Assembly (NCBI GenBank): GCA_002782605.1
Contig: PFIF01000055.1
Location: 1 to 12,853, forward strand
Source: Deltaproteobacteria bacterium CG_4_8_14_3_um_filter_43_13
GTDB lineage: Bacteria; Desulfobacterota; UBA8473
Length of the DNA stretch: 12,853 bases
Direction of reading: 5' to 3'
Notes under the pieces: model-generated
The model's database searches: none
What the model saw: only the letters and a program-made list of their open reading frames with translations
What the model was told of the DNA's origin: nothing
Part shown: piece by piece, positions 1-6,731 of the stretch
Numbering within the stretch: position 1 is the first letter of the stretch
Layout: the number at the start of each line of letters is the position of its first letter
Position numbers and translations under genes: made by a program

Positions 1-33
1 GGGATGTAAGTAGTTGAATTAGTGCCTTTTGCA

Positions 34-75
34 CCCTCACCCCAACCCTCTCCCATCGAGGGAGAGGGATTTTTT
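34..75 (+). repeat. GC-rich palindromic repeat with T-tract (REP-like, possible terminator)
   Basis: A perfect 9-bp inverted repeat, CCCTCTCCC (46-54) and GGGAGAGGG (60-68), encloses a 5-nt loop and is preceded by a CCCTCACCCC tract. An A and six T follow the right arm (69-75). Read on the plus strand this is a hairpin plus U-tract, the shape of an intrinsic terminator. On the minus strand, the direction of the neighbouring genes, there is no U-tract. Similar CCCTCACCCCAACCCTCTCCC palindromes are common dispersed intergenic repeats in many bacterial genomes (general knowledge, not searched here). It lies about 60 nt beyond the stop of the SBP gene that ends at 133. Confidence 0.6.
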
Positions 76-132
76 CGACTTTTTACGAAGCCATCAAGGA
101 CATGAATCTTCAAAAAACCGGCATTACCGACT

Positions 133-1344
133 TCAGTGGGCAGGTCTGACCCATCCGGAAATTGCAATAAAATGCTCCTTTTCTATATCGGCTTTGTAGA
201 ATTTCCCACTATCATGTGCTTTCCTTCTGGTAGGACTAAAGCTTACTGGAGGCATAAGACCACCAGTATCGAGGTCTTTTATCTTTTCCAGACCAGCTAC
301 CAGAGTCTCCTGATCCAGGTTTCTGCCTGCATTCTTGAGACCTTCGGCAAGGATCATAACTGTAACCCAGAATTTAGCATAGTGTCTATTTAACTTAAAC
401 TTATCAACAGATCCTGAATGGTGTTGTGATGTTATCTCTCTCATTCTTTTCGACCCAGGCTCATCATCATACCAAGAACCTACAGAACCAATCATGAGCA
501 GGTTCTTCGCCGCTTGTCCCACAATTTTTATGGTATCGTCTCCTATTAAGTGAAAAGAAGACATAATCACAGGAAAATAACCAAGTCTTTTAGCATCCCT
601 CAGCATTGCAAGTCCGCCCCCAGCACCTGTAAATGATATAATGAAGTTGATCCTGTTCTTCTTCAGGTTCAGTACCTGAGAGCTTGCATCAAAAGCTGCA
701 AGGTCAACAACCTCCTTCCCCAGGAGTTCTAACCCGTAATTCTTTAGGCTTTCTTTCAGTTGCCCAAGACCAGATTTTCCAACCTCGTGATCGGTATAAA
801 CATAAGCCAATCTCAGCTTTTCCTTATCCACATTTTTCACAATATAGTCAACCATCAGTTTTATCTCATCTATATTATCATTTGAAGGGTGAAAACTATA
901 TCTCTTTAGGGGGTTGCTTACATGATATGACCATGCAATGTTGCTTAAGACAGGGATTTTATCCTTCTCTATCTGGTCATAGAGAGCCTTGTGTTGACCA
1001 CTTCCTCCCATACTCAAGATGGCTAGCACTTTGTCTTTATAGATGAGCTTCTTGTATGCGGCGACAGCCATGGGTATTGAATAACGATCATCTTCAACGA
1101 TTAGTTTTACTTTTCTTCCATGAATGCCTCCCTGATCATTTACGTAATGGAAGTAGGTTCTGTATGCCTCGCAGGCTGGAGATAATATGTAAGCGGCAGG
1201 GCCTGTCATATCAAGCACTGCACCCACTTTAATAGTATCGTCAGTAACCCCCCTCACTCCTTCAGCATAAGAGGGTATGCTTCCCAAAAAAATAATGATC
1301 GAAACCAGGGCAATCATTCGCAAAAAAACATACCTCATTTTCAT
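133..1344 (-). CDS. ABC transporter substrate-binding protein, HAAT/Leu-Ile-Val-binding type (SBP-1)
   Basis: A 403-residue periplasmic solute receptor of the branched-chain amino acid (Peripla_BP_6) family. It would bind a small acid or amino-acid-like ligand and pass it to an ABC permease. A Sec signal peptide covers residues 1 to about 27: a basic start, a hydrophobic stretch with SIIIFLG, and a predicted cut after SYA. No lipobox Cys is seen. The mature N-terminus carries the family signature VRGVTDDTIKVGAVLDMTGP, and the GGIHGRKVKLIVEDD segment that follows is also typical. Length is normal for the family. The start is supported by a GGAGG ribosome site just before the ATG. It is the last gene of the run, downstream of acyl-CoA dehydrogenase 1438-2574. 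No permease or ATPase gene is in the window, so partners and ligand are unknown. It is a paralogue of the SBP at 10382-11584. Confidence 0.9.
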   Translation of the reverse strand: MKMRYVFLRMIALVSIIIFLGSIPSYAEGVRGVTDDTIKVGAVLDMTGPAAYILSPACEAYRTYFHYVNDQGGIHGRKVKLIVEDDRYSIPMAVAAYKKLIYKDKVLAILSMGGSGQHKALYDQIEKDKIPVLSNIAWSYHVSNPLKRYSFHPSNDNIDEIKLMVDYIVKNVDKEKLRLAYVYTDHEVGKSGLGQLKESLKNYGLELLGKEVVDLAAFDASSQVLNLKKNRINFIISFTGAGGGLAMLRDAKRLGYFPVIMSSFHLIGDDTIKIVGQAAKNLLMIGSVGSWYDDEPGSKRMREITSQHHSGSVDKFKLNRHYAKFWVTVMILAEGLKNAGRNLDQETLVAGLEKIKDLDTGGLMPPVSFSPTRRKAHDSGKFYKADIEKEHFIAISGWVRPAH

Positions 1345-1385
1345 AATGTCCTCCTTCCATTAAAATTGTATATATCCTTACACCT

Positions 1386-1416
1386 TTATTCTCTCATTCT
1401 GAGAATGAGAGAATAA
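1386..1416. repeat. 15-bp perfect inverted repeat between ACAD-1 and SBP-1
   Basis: TTATTCTCTCATTCT (1386-1400) is followed by a single G and then its exact reverse complement AGAATGAGAGAATAA (1402-1416). It lies in the 93-nt gap between the acyl-CoA dehydrogenase stop (1438) and the SBP start (1344). As RNA it would fold into a strong hairpin. No U-tract follows on the minus strand, so an mRNA-stabilising or processing hairpin, or a protein-binding palindrome, fits better than a terminator. What is seen is the symmetry; the role is inferred. Confidence 0.6.
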
Positions 1417-1437
1417 TCCCAATCTGCATCTGCAAAT

Positions 1438-2574
1438 TCACTTGAGCATAGACCTGGCTATGATCATCCTCTGAATCTGATTCGTTCCTTCGGTAATCTG
1501 GGTGGATTTGGCATCTCTCATCATACGCTCCACAGGATGGTCTTTCATATAACCATAACCACCCAGTATCTGTACCGCATCGGTCGTAACCCTCATGGCT
1601 GTATCCGAAGCCATACACTTTGCCATAGCGGCATAAGGAAGGATATCTCTTATGCCACGATCCAACATAGAAGCAGTCTGATATATCAATGCTCTCGATG
1701 CCTCAACCTGTATCTTCATATCGGCAAGCATGAACTGGATGCCCTGATTTTCAGATATTGGTCTGCCAAACTGGACCCTCTCTTTTGAATAACGTGTTGC
1801 ATAGTCCAATGCACCCTGAGCAATACCCAGTGCCTGGCTGGCAATTCCCAGTCTGGTCTCTTTTATAGATTCCATAAGTATACTCCACCCACCACCTTCT
1901 CGGCCAAGGAGGTTTTCCTTGGACACCCTTGCATCCTCAAAGATAAGTTCCGTAGTCTGGGAACCGCGCATACCCAGCTTATCCTCTATCTTACCTATAT
2001 TAAAACCAGGCGTATCCTTCTCCACAACAAACCCGGAGAGTCCTTTTGTCCCCTGCCCACTACCGGTTCTAACAAAGGTAGTGTATATATCCGCAACCCC
2101 TCCTGCTGTTATGAAGCATTTAGAACCATTAATGATATAGTGATCACCATTTAGAACTGCCCTTGTCCGCATGGAACCCACATCAGACCCGGCACCAGGC
2201 TCGGTTAGTGCCCAGCTCATAATTACATTTCCTTTTCCCAGTCGTCCAAAAAACCTCTCCTCCTGTTCTTTATTGACGCTCACCAACAGGCTGGTCAGAC
2301 ACGACCCCTGTGTGGCAACCAACATGGAGGATGAGGCACAGACCCTGGCGATCTCTTCTATGACCAGATAATATGTTGTGTGATCTGTTTCTAAACCCCC
2401 GTATTTTTTAGGGAGTTTCAGCCTTAATAGATCGTATTCCTCGAAGAGTTCCACCACATCGCGGGAAAATTCACCTGCTTTATCGATTCTGACCGCAATG
2501 GGTGCAAGTTTTTCTTCAGCCAATTTCCTGACTGTCTTACGTATCATATCCTGTTCTTCTGTAAGTTGAATCAT
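1438..2574 (-). CDS. Acyl-CoA dehydrogenase, short-chain/butyryl-CoA type (ACAD-1)
   Basis: A 378-residue FAD-dependent acyl-CoA dehydrogenase that would introduce the alpha,beta double bond of an acyl-CoA in the cytoplasm, passing electrons to an electron-transfer flavoprotein. Family marks appear in order: the N-terminal helical domain, the WALTEPGAGSDVGSMRT flavin/substrate segment, KCFITAGG, the SKERVQFGRPI motif, and the C-terminal block ILGGYGYMKDHPVERMMRD. The usual catalytic Glu is present in ITEGTNQIQR (about E362). The helix-G position reads KETRLGIASQALG, as in short-chain/butyryl-CoA enzymes. The length is standard. The start ATG has a GGAGG about 13 nt upstream, a rather long spacing, but no better in-frame start is visible. 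It follows mutase subunit B across a 198-nt gap holding a palindromic repeat. The exact substrate cannot be read from sequence. Confidence 0.92.
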   Translation of the reverse strand: MIQLTEEQDMIRKTVRKLAEEKLAPIAVRIDKAGEFSRDVVELFEEYDLLRLKLPKKYGGLETDHTTYYLVIEEIARVCASSSMLVATQGSCLTSLLVSVNKEQEERFFGRLGKGNVIMSWALTEPGAGSDVGSMRTRAVLNGDHYIINGSKCFITAGGVADIYTTFVRTGSGQGTKGLSGFVVEKDTPGFNIGKIEDKLGMRGSQTTELIFEDARVSKENLLGREGGGWSILMESIKETRLGIASQALGIAQGALDYATRYSKERVQFGRPISENQGIQFMLADMKIQVEASRALIYQTASMLDRGIRDILPYAAMAKCMASDTAMRVTTDAVQILGGYGYMKDHPVERMMRDAKSTQITEGTNQIQRMIIARSMLK

Positions 2575-2612
2575 TATATTCTTTCATGCCTCCAATCTCA
2601 TTTATGATTTGT

Positions 2613-2654
2613 CATTGGTTATTCATCATTTGAAAATATTTATTCAAACCAATG
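2613..2654. repeat. Inverted repeat CATTGGTT/AACCAATG upstream of ACAD-1
   Basis: CATTGGTT (2613-2620) is repeated in inverted form as AACCAATG (2647-2654), separated by 26 AT-rich bases. It lies just upstream of the acyl-CoA dehydrogenase start at 2574 and next to the larger palindrome at 2680-2751. It could be an operator-like or stem structure. The arms are short, so chance is possible. Confidence 0.25.
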
Positions 2655-2679
2655 GATAATACATGGTAATGATAACCGC

Positions 2680-2751
2680 GTAGGGGCAACCCCCTGTGGC
2701 TGCCCAACCTTGAACCATCTATCAAGGGCAGGCACACAGGCCTGCCCCTAC
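2680..2751. repeat. Imperfect palindromic intergenic repeat (REP/MITE-like)
   Basis: Two 26-nt arms face each other across a 20-nt loop. The left arm (2680-2705) begins GTAGGGGCA and ends CTGCCC. The right arm (2726-2751) begins GGGCAG and ends TGCCCCTAC. The outer nine and inner six bases pair perfectly and the middle is imperfect. The element is much more GC-rich than the surrounding spacer. Such GTAGGGGCA...TGCCCCTAC palindromes are familiar as dispersed non-coding repeats in deltaproteobacterial and other genomes (recalled knowledge, not searched). It sits between mutase subunit B and ACAD-1 and would form a large hairpin in a read-through transcript, possibly lowering expression of the downstream genes. 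Confidence 0.7.
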
Positions 2752-2772
2752 ATAAGGAATACGGTCACGTCC

Positions 2773-4443
2773 CTAAAATGGTGATTCTAAGATATTAAGG
2801 GGATCGTAGCTGTATCCGTACACCTCTCTTATTGTTCCCATTATCTCTCCCAGGGTAGCTTTCGCCCTAAGGGCATCCATAATAGTGGGAAAGAGGTTCT
2901 CTCCCTCTCCCATCTGTGCTTTTTCTCTCAGTTTTCCTATGGACTGCCTCAACACTTTGTCATCCCGTTTTACCTTTAACTCCTTCACGCTATTTATCTG
3001 CTCTTTCTCAGATTCTGCCGGGTTTCTATGCACGCCCCCCGGGGTTTTTTTATCAGGTGGGCTGGCAAAGGCATTCACCCCCACTATTATCCGTTCTCTT
3101 CGTTCTATCTCTTTCTGGTATTCAAGGGAGCTTTTATCTATCTCTTTGTCCAGCCAACCTGTCCTCATAGCCTCTACCATACCCCCCATCTTCTCTATTT
3201 CATCCAGTATCCTGGCGGCTTGCTCTTCTATCCTATTGGTTAGGTTTTCAACATAATAAGACCCTCCTAAAGGGTCCGCCACATTGGAAACACCAGTTTC
3301 ATAAGCTATAATCTGTTGAGTTCTGAGGGCAATTCGTTGTGACTCTTCAGTAGGTAAAGCTATGGGTTCATCATAAGAACAGCTATGCAAAGACTGGACA
3401 CCTGCCAATACTGCCGCCAATGCCTCATATGCTATCCTGATTATGTTGTTCAAAGGCTGTTGAGGGACTAAAGAACAACCAGCGGTATGTACGGCAAACC
3501 TGAACTTCCAGGAATTTGGATTCTTAGCCCCGTATTTCTCTTTTACAATCCTTGCCCACATCCTTCTTGCTGCCCGAAGTTTCGCTATCTCTTCAAAGAA
3601 ATCTATATGGGAGGAACAATAAAAGGCCCTGCGGGACGCAAAATCATCTATATTTAATCCCCTCTTAAGGGCTCCATCTATATATGCCATAGCCATTGCC
3701 AAACCAAAGGCCACCTCCTGAACGGCATTAACGCCATTCTCTCTCAAATCATATGAATTCACCACTGCTGTATTCCAGAGGGGCATACTGTTAGTACAGT
3801 ACTCAATAATATCCACAGAGAGCTTCAGGCTCAGATCTATCGGGTTGGAAGGCCGCCAGCCACAATAACGGCAGTGGAGGGGATCATTCGCAATGGTTCC
3901 CCTTAGCTTGGCTGGGCTTATTCCTCTTTGTTCCGCAATTAATATGTACTGAGAAAGTATAATTATTGCAGGACATGAAGCGCAGATCAAAGACATGCTT
4001 ACCTTATCAAGAGGTATCCCTTCGGTAAGCATTTCCATATCCTTAAGGGAACAGAGACTTACCCCAACAAGGCCAACCTCACCCTCTGCCAGGGGATGAT
4101 CCGGGTCAATCCCCAGATTCGTTGGATTATCCCGAATGACATTCAGGCCAGAAACCCCTTCCTCGATCTGTTTTTTAAGCCTTCGGCTGGTATCTGTGGG
4201 AGTACCGAAACCGGTCACTTCTCTTTTAGTCCAATACCTTCCCCTGAACATGTCCGGATGAATCCCTCTGGTATAAGGATACTTCCCGGCATCCGGCATA
4301 TCTCTTTCGTAATCCATTCCGTCAATATCCTTAGGGGTATAGATATCCTTTACTGGAAACCCAGACCATGTTGTAGTCCTTTTTGGCTTTTCAAAGTAGG
4401 CATCTATAAGGCCATCAACATTACTCTTCCCATTATTGCTCAT
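2773..4443 (-). CDS. B12-dependent acyl-CoA mutase large subunit B (divergent methylmalonyl-CoA mutase family)
   Basis: A TIM-barrel large subunit of the methylmalonyl-CoA mutase family without its own cobalamin domain; 556 residues from the start chosen here. The open frame extends to 4491, but that ATG lies inside the hairpin at 4472-4494. The ATG at 4443 (MSNNGKSN) has a GGGAG ribosome site. Family anchors are YPYTRGIHPDM, the SLHSCSYDEPIALP block, ADPLGGSYYVE and RIIVGVNAF. In an ungapped alignment by eye to Propionibacterium MutB, several active-site positions are replaced: Tyr89 by Val, Gln197 by Ala, Arg207 by Gly, His244 by Asp (SYDLRENG), His328 by Ala and Gln330 by His. The substrate is therefore unlikely to be methylmalonyl-CoA. 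It probably works with the B12 subunit 4498-4905 and subunit A, as a heteromer. It could instead be a structural, non-catalytic partner like MutA. Confidence 0.88.
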   Translation of the reverse strand: MSNNGKSNVDGLIDAYFEKPKRTTTWSGFPVKDIYTPKDIDGMDYERDMPDAGKYPYTRGIHPDMFRGRYWTKREVTGFGTPTDTSRRLKKQIEEGVSGLNVIRDNPTNLGIDPDHPLAEGEVGLVGVSLCSLKDMEMLTEGIPLDKVSMSLICASCPAIIILSQYILIAEQRGISPAKLRGTIANDPLHCRYCGWRPSNPIDLSLKLSVDIIEYCTNSMPLWNTAVVNSYDLRENGVNAVQEVAFGLAMAMAYIDGALKRGLNIDDFASRRAFYCSSHIDFFEEIAKLRAARRMWARIVKEKYGAKNPNSWKFRFAVHTAGCSLVPQQPLNNIIRIAYEALAAVLAGVQSLHSCSYDEPIALPTEESQRIALRTQQIIAYETGVSNVADPLGGSYYVENLTNRIEEQAARILDEIEKMGGMVEAMRTGWLDKEIDKSSLEYQKEIERRERIIVGVNAFASPPDKKTPGGVHRNPAESEKEQINSVKELKVKRDDKVLRQSIGKLREKAQMGEGENLFPTIMDALRAKATLGEIMGTIREVYGYSYDPLNILESPF

Positions 4444-4471
4444 AAGAGTTTCTCCCGCCCTTATTGAAAAG

Positions 4472-4494
4472 ACCATGGGGGTTAGCCCCATGGT
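4472..4494. other. Intercistronic hairpin between the B12 subunit and mutase subunit B
   Basis: ACCATGGGG (4472-4480) and CCCCATGGT (4486-4494) form a perfect 9-bp stem around a 5-nt loop. It starts 3 nt beyond the stop codon of the cobalamin-binding gene and ends about 28 nt before the favoured start of subunit B. On the minus strand the stem is followed by CTTTTC, a weak U-tract, so partial termination is possible. More likely it is an intercistronic stem that sets the ratio of the two subunits. An in-frame ATG lies inside the stem and is probably not used. Confidence 0.55.
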
Positions 4495-4497
4495 TCT

Positions 4498-4905
4498 TTA
4501 GTGTCTATCCAGCAGTGTAAATATAAAACTGACAACTTCATCCGGGGTTGAACCAGGCCCAAATACGCCAGCTATCCCCAACCCTTTTAGTGTGGAGGCA
4601 TCTTTATCAGGGATTATGCCGCCCACTATTACCGGCATAACCATACCCTTCTCTTTCAACGTTGAAATCAAAACCTCTGATAAATAAAGGTGTGCCCCTG
4701 TTGAAGAGCTTATACCAATTAGTCCCACATCCTCCTCTTCTGCAACCTTCACAACTTCATTTAAGTCCTTGAATCTAGGATAATATATCACTTCTATCCC
4801 TGACTCCCTACATCTGTTCACAATAGTTCTCAAACCTATATCGTGGCCTTCAAAAACATGCCGTGTCAATAATACCCTGACCTTTTCTTTTTTGGCTGTT
4901 TCCAT
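4498..4905 (-). CDS. Cobalamin-binding subunit of acyl-CoA mutase, atypical motif (B12-1)
   Basis: A 135-residue stand-alone B12-binding (Rossmann-like) subunit, the size of the small subunit in two-component mutases such as isobutyryl- or 2-hydroxyisobutyryl-CoA mutase. The cobalt-ligand His is present in the motif EGHDIG (H21), and VGGIIPD (94-100) forms the nucleotide-loop signature. Unusual points: the Asp of DxHxxG is Glu (E19), the Lys four residues upstream of it is Arg (R15), and the SxL motif reads SSS (66-68). The gene lies 12 nt after mutase subunit A with an AGGGGGGA ribosome site, and is followed by subunit B, so it is the natural cobalamin partner of both. The changed residues tune the cobalt ligand triad and fit the equally divergent large subunits. 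No reactivase/chaperone (MeaB type) is encoded nearby. Confidence 0.9.
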   Translation of the reverse strand: METAKKEKVRVLLTRHVFEGHDIGLRTIVNRCRESGIEVIYYPRFKDLNEVVKVAEEEDVGLIGISSSTGAHLYLSEVLISTLKEKGMVMPVIVGGIIPDKDASTLKGLGIAGVFGPGSTPDEVVSFIFTLLDRH

Positions 4906-4917
4906 AGAATCCCCCCT

Positions 4918-6624
4918 TCAGCAAGGATATGCCTGCCCGTATACCTGAAAAAAAACCTCCACCATCTCTCCAAGAGTACATCTGGCCCTCGCAGCATCAA
5001 TCAGTACCGGCATCAGATGACCTGCCTGGTCAACCGACATATACCCACGGGCCGCCGCCTCCACTCTTTTCAGCGCATTCTTCACCTCATCCTGGTTCCG
5101 TGACTGTTTCCATTCTCTGATCCTTTGAGCAGCCATCTTTTCTACAACCCCCTGATCCACAGTGAACTCAGGAACTTCCAATGCCTCTTCCTGTCTGTAC
5201 TTATTGACGCCTACAATGATTCTCTGCCCGGAATCCACTTCTTGCCTCCACGTCCTGATCCTTTGATCCAGCATGTTCCACAGCCACCCTGTCTCCATAC
5301 ATTGGGTGAACCCACCTCTTTTTTCGATTTCCCCTGTAATCTTCCAAGCCTCTTTTTCTAACTTGTCCGTCAGCCACTCCACATAGTAGGAGCCCCCAAG
5401 GGGATCACACACCTTAGCCGCACCAGACTCGTTGAGGATAATCTGGTTTACTCTGAGAGAGGTGATGGCGGCATCTTCCGATGGAAGCGAAAGAGCTTCA
5501 TCATAGGAAGATGTATGGATTGATTGTGTACTGCCCAGCACTGAGGCTAAAACCTGAAGGGTAGCCCTGGTTATGTTGTTAAGGGGCTGTTGGGCTGTGA
5601 GGTTTATACCACCTGTATGCACGTGGATTCTGAATTGTTGAGAAGCTGCCTTATCACATCCAAACCTCTCCTTTATGGTCTTTGCCCACATCTTCCTGAA
5701 TGCCCTGAGTTTGCATATCTCCTCAAAAAAGTCCATCCCCATATGCATTTGAGCACTAAACCTGGGAATCATATCATCAGGGTTAAGGCCTGCCTTTATC
5801 CCACACTCTATCAACTCTATAGCTTCGGACAGCATAAATGCCATCTCCTGTGCAGGAGAAGCACAGTTTTCTCCCACCACATAACCACAGAGATTTGTAT
5901 GGTTCCATCGAGGCATATGCTCAACACAGTACTTGATCAGCTCAACCTGGAGCTTCAACTGCTCCTGTGGGGGGTGATCCCTGGTATTCTGTCCCAGCCA
6001 GGAAATTTTCCTGCGATTCTGGCTCTGTCCATTGAGATCTTTCGGCTCATAACCCAGCCTCTCAGCATATGCGACGTACATTGCCAATATGGGCAGACAT
6101 GTCGTCTTTGTGCTAAAGCCCACCCTCGTCTTTTTCAAATCGTATCCATCACATATAATCCGAATATCCTCTTCTGAGTTCACCGAGGTACCGCCTATTC
6201 CAACCATCCCCCTCGCCTCCTGGGTATCGGGGTCATAGCCATAAGCGGATGCCAAATCAGGAACAACAAAGAGAACGGCTCCTTTATACCCCTTCATACC
6301 TTCCCTGGCCAATTTTTCGCCTCTCTCTCTCGTCTCCTCAGCCCTACTAGCATAGCCATGGATCTGCTGTGTCATCCATGGCTGATACTGATACGTTAGA
6401 GGATAGAGCCCTCTGGTATATGGATAGGAACCGGGCATTTCGATATCACTATAGTCAATATCCGATATGTCCAGCGGGGTATAAACCGGCTTTAAGGAAA
6501 TCCCTGACTCTGTATGAGACTCTGGTATTTTAACCCTCAGTTTCTTCTCGTACTTCTCTGTATAATTCTTTTGCCATTCATCTTCCATTTGTCTAACTAT
6601 ATCCAAGTTCTTTTCGTCTGTCAT
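4918..6624 (-). CDS. B12-dependent acyl-CoA mutase large subunit A (divergent methylmalonyl-CoA mutase family)
   Basis: A second barrel subunit without a B12 domain; 568 residues from the ATG at 6624. The frame is open to a GTG at 6642, but GAGGTGGTG just upstream of the inner ATG is a good ribosome site, so MTDEKNLD is taken as the start. Family anchors are GSYPYTRGLYP, QSIHTSSYDEALSLP, DPLGGSYYVE and RIIVGVNKY. Aligned by eye to MutB, Tyr89 is Ile and Arg207 is Gln, the pair reported for 2-hydroxyisobutyryl-CoA mutase. His244 is Val (GYVVGEN), Gln330 is His, while Tyr243, Gln197 and His328 are kept. A small insertion distorts the FDLPT-equivalent loop. Without the carboxylate-binding Arg a dicarboxylic substrate is unlikely. 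It is 12 nt from the B12 subunit and very divergent from subunit B, suggesting an obligate heteromer. Confidence 0.9.
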   Translation of the reverse strand: MTDEKNLDIVRQMEDEWQKNYTEKYEKKLRVKIPESHTESGISLKPVYTPLDISDIDYSDIEMPGSYPYTRGLYPLTYQYQPWMTQQIHGYASRAEETRERGEKLAREGMKGYKGAVLFVVPDLASAYGYDPDTQEARGMVGIGGTSVNSEEDIRIICDGYDLKKTRVGFSTKTTCLPILAMYVAYAERLGYEPKDLNGQSQNRRKISWLGQNTRDHPPQEQLKLQVELIKYCVEHMPRWNHTNLCGYVVGENCASPAQEMAFMLSEAIELIECGIKAGLNPDDMIPRFSAQMHMGMDFFEEICKLRAFRKMWAKTIKERFGCDKAASQQFRIHVHTGGINLTAQQPLNNITRATLQVLASVLGSTQSIHTSSYDEALSLPSEDAAITSLRVNQIILNESGAAKVCDPLGGSYYVEWLTDKLEKEAWKITGEIEKRGGFTQCMETGWLWNMLDQRIRTWRQEVDSGQRIIVGVNKYRQEEALEVPEFTVDQGVVEKMAAQRIREWKQSRNQDEVKNALKRVEAAARGYMSVDQAGHLMPVLIDAARARCTLGEMVEVFFQVYGQAYPC

Positions 6625-6731
6625 AGTCACCACCTCACTCACTAACTTTTCTAAATGTATCTATTTAACTATACCTGGCTTATTCAGCTTACCATCGGAA
6701 ACTCTCCAACTGGGAAAGCAGAAGAATAGGA

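Noticed and set aside
4472..4494. Strong intrinsic terminator after the B12-1 gene
   Set aside because: Only a short, interrupted U-tract (CTTTTC) follows the stem on the minus strand, and subunit B directly downstream appears to belong to the same operon.
5590..6177. 195-codon plus-strand frame
   Set aside because: Antisense to mutase subunit A, with no family motifs.
2773..6624. Calling the two large subunits methylmalonyl-CoA mutase MutA/MutB
   Set aside because: Both lack the Arg that binds the methylmalonyl carboxylate and the GYH His, and neither carries its own B12 domain.
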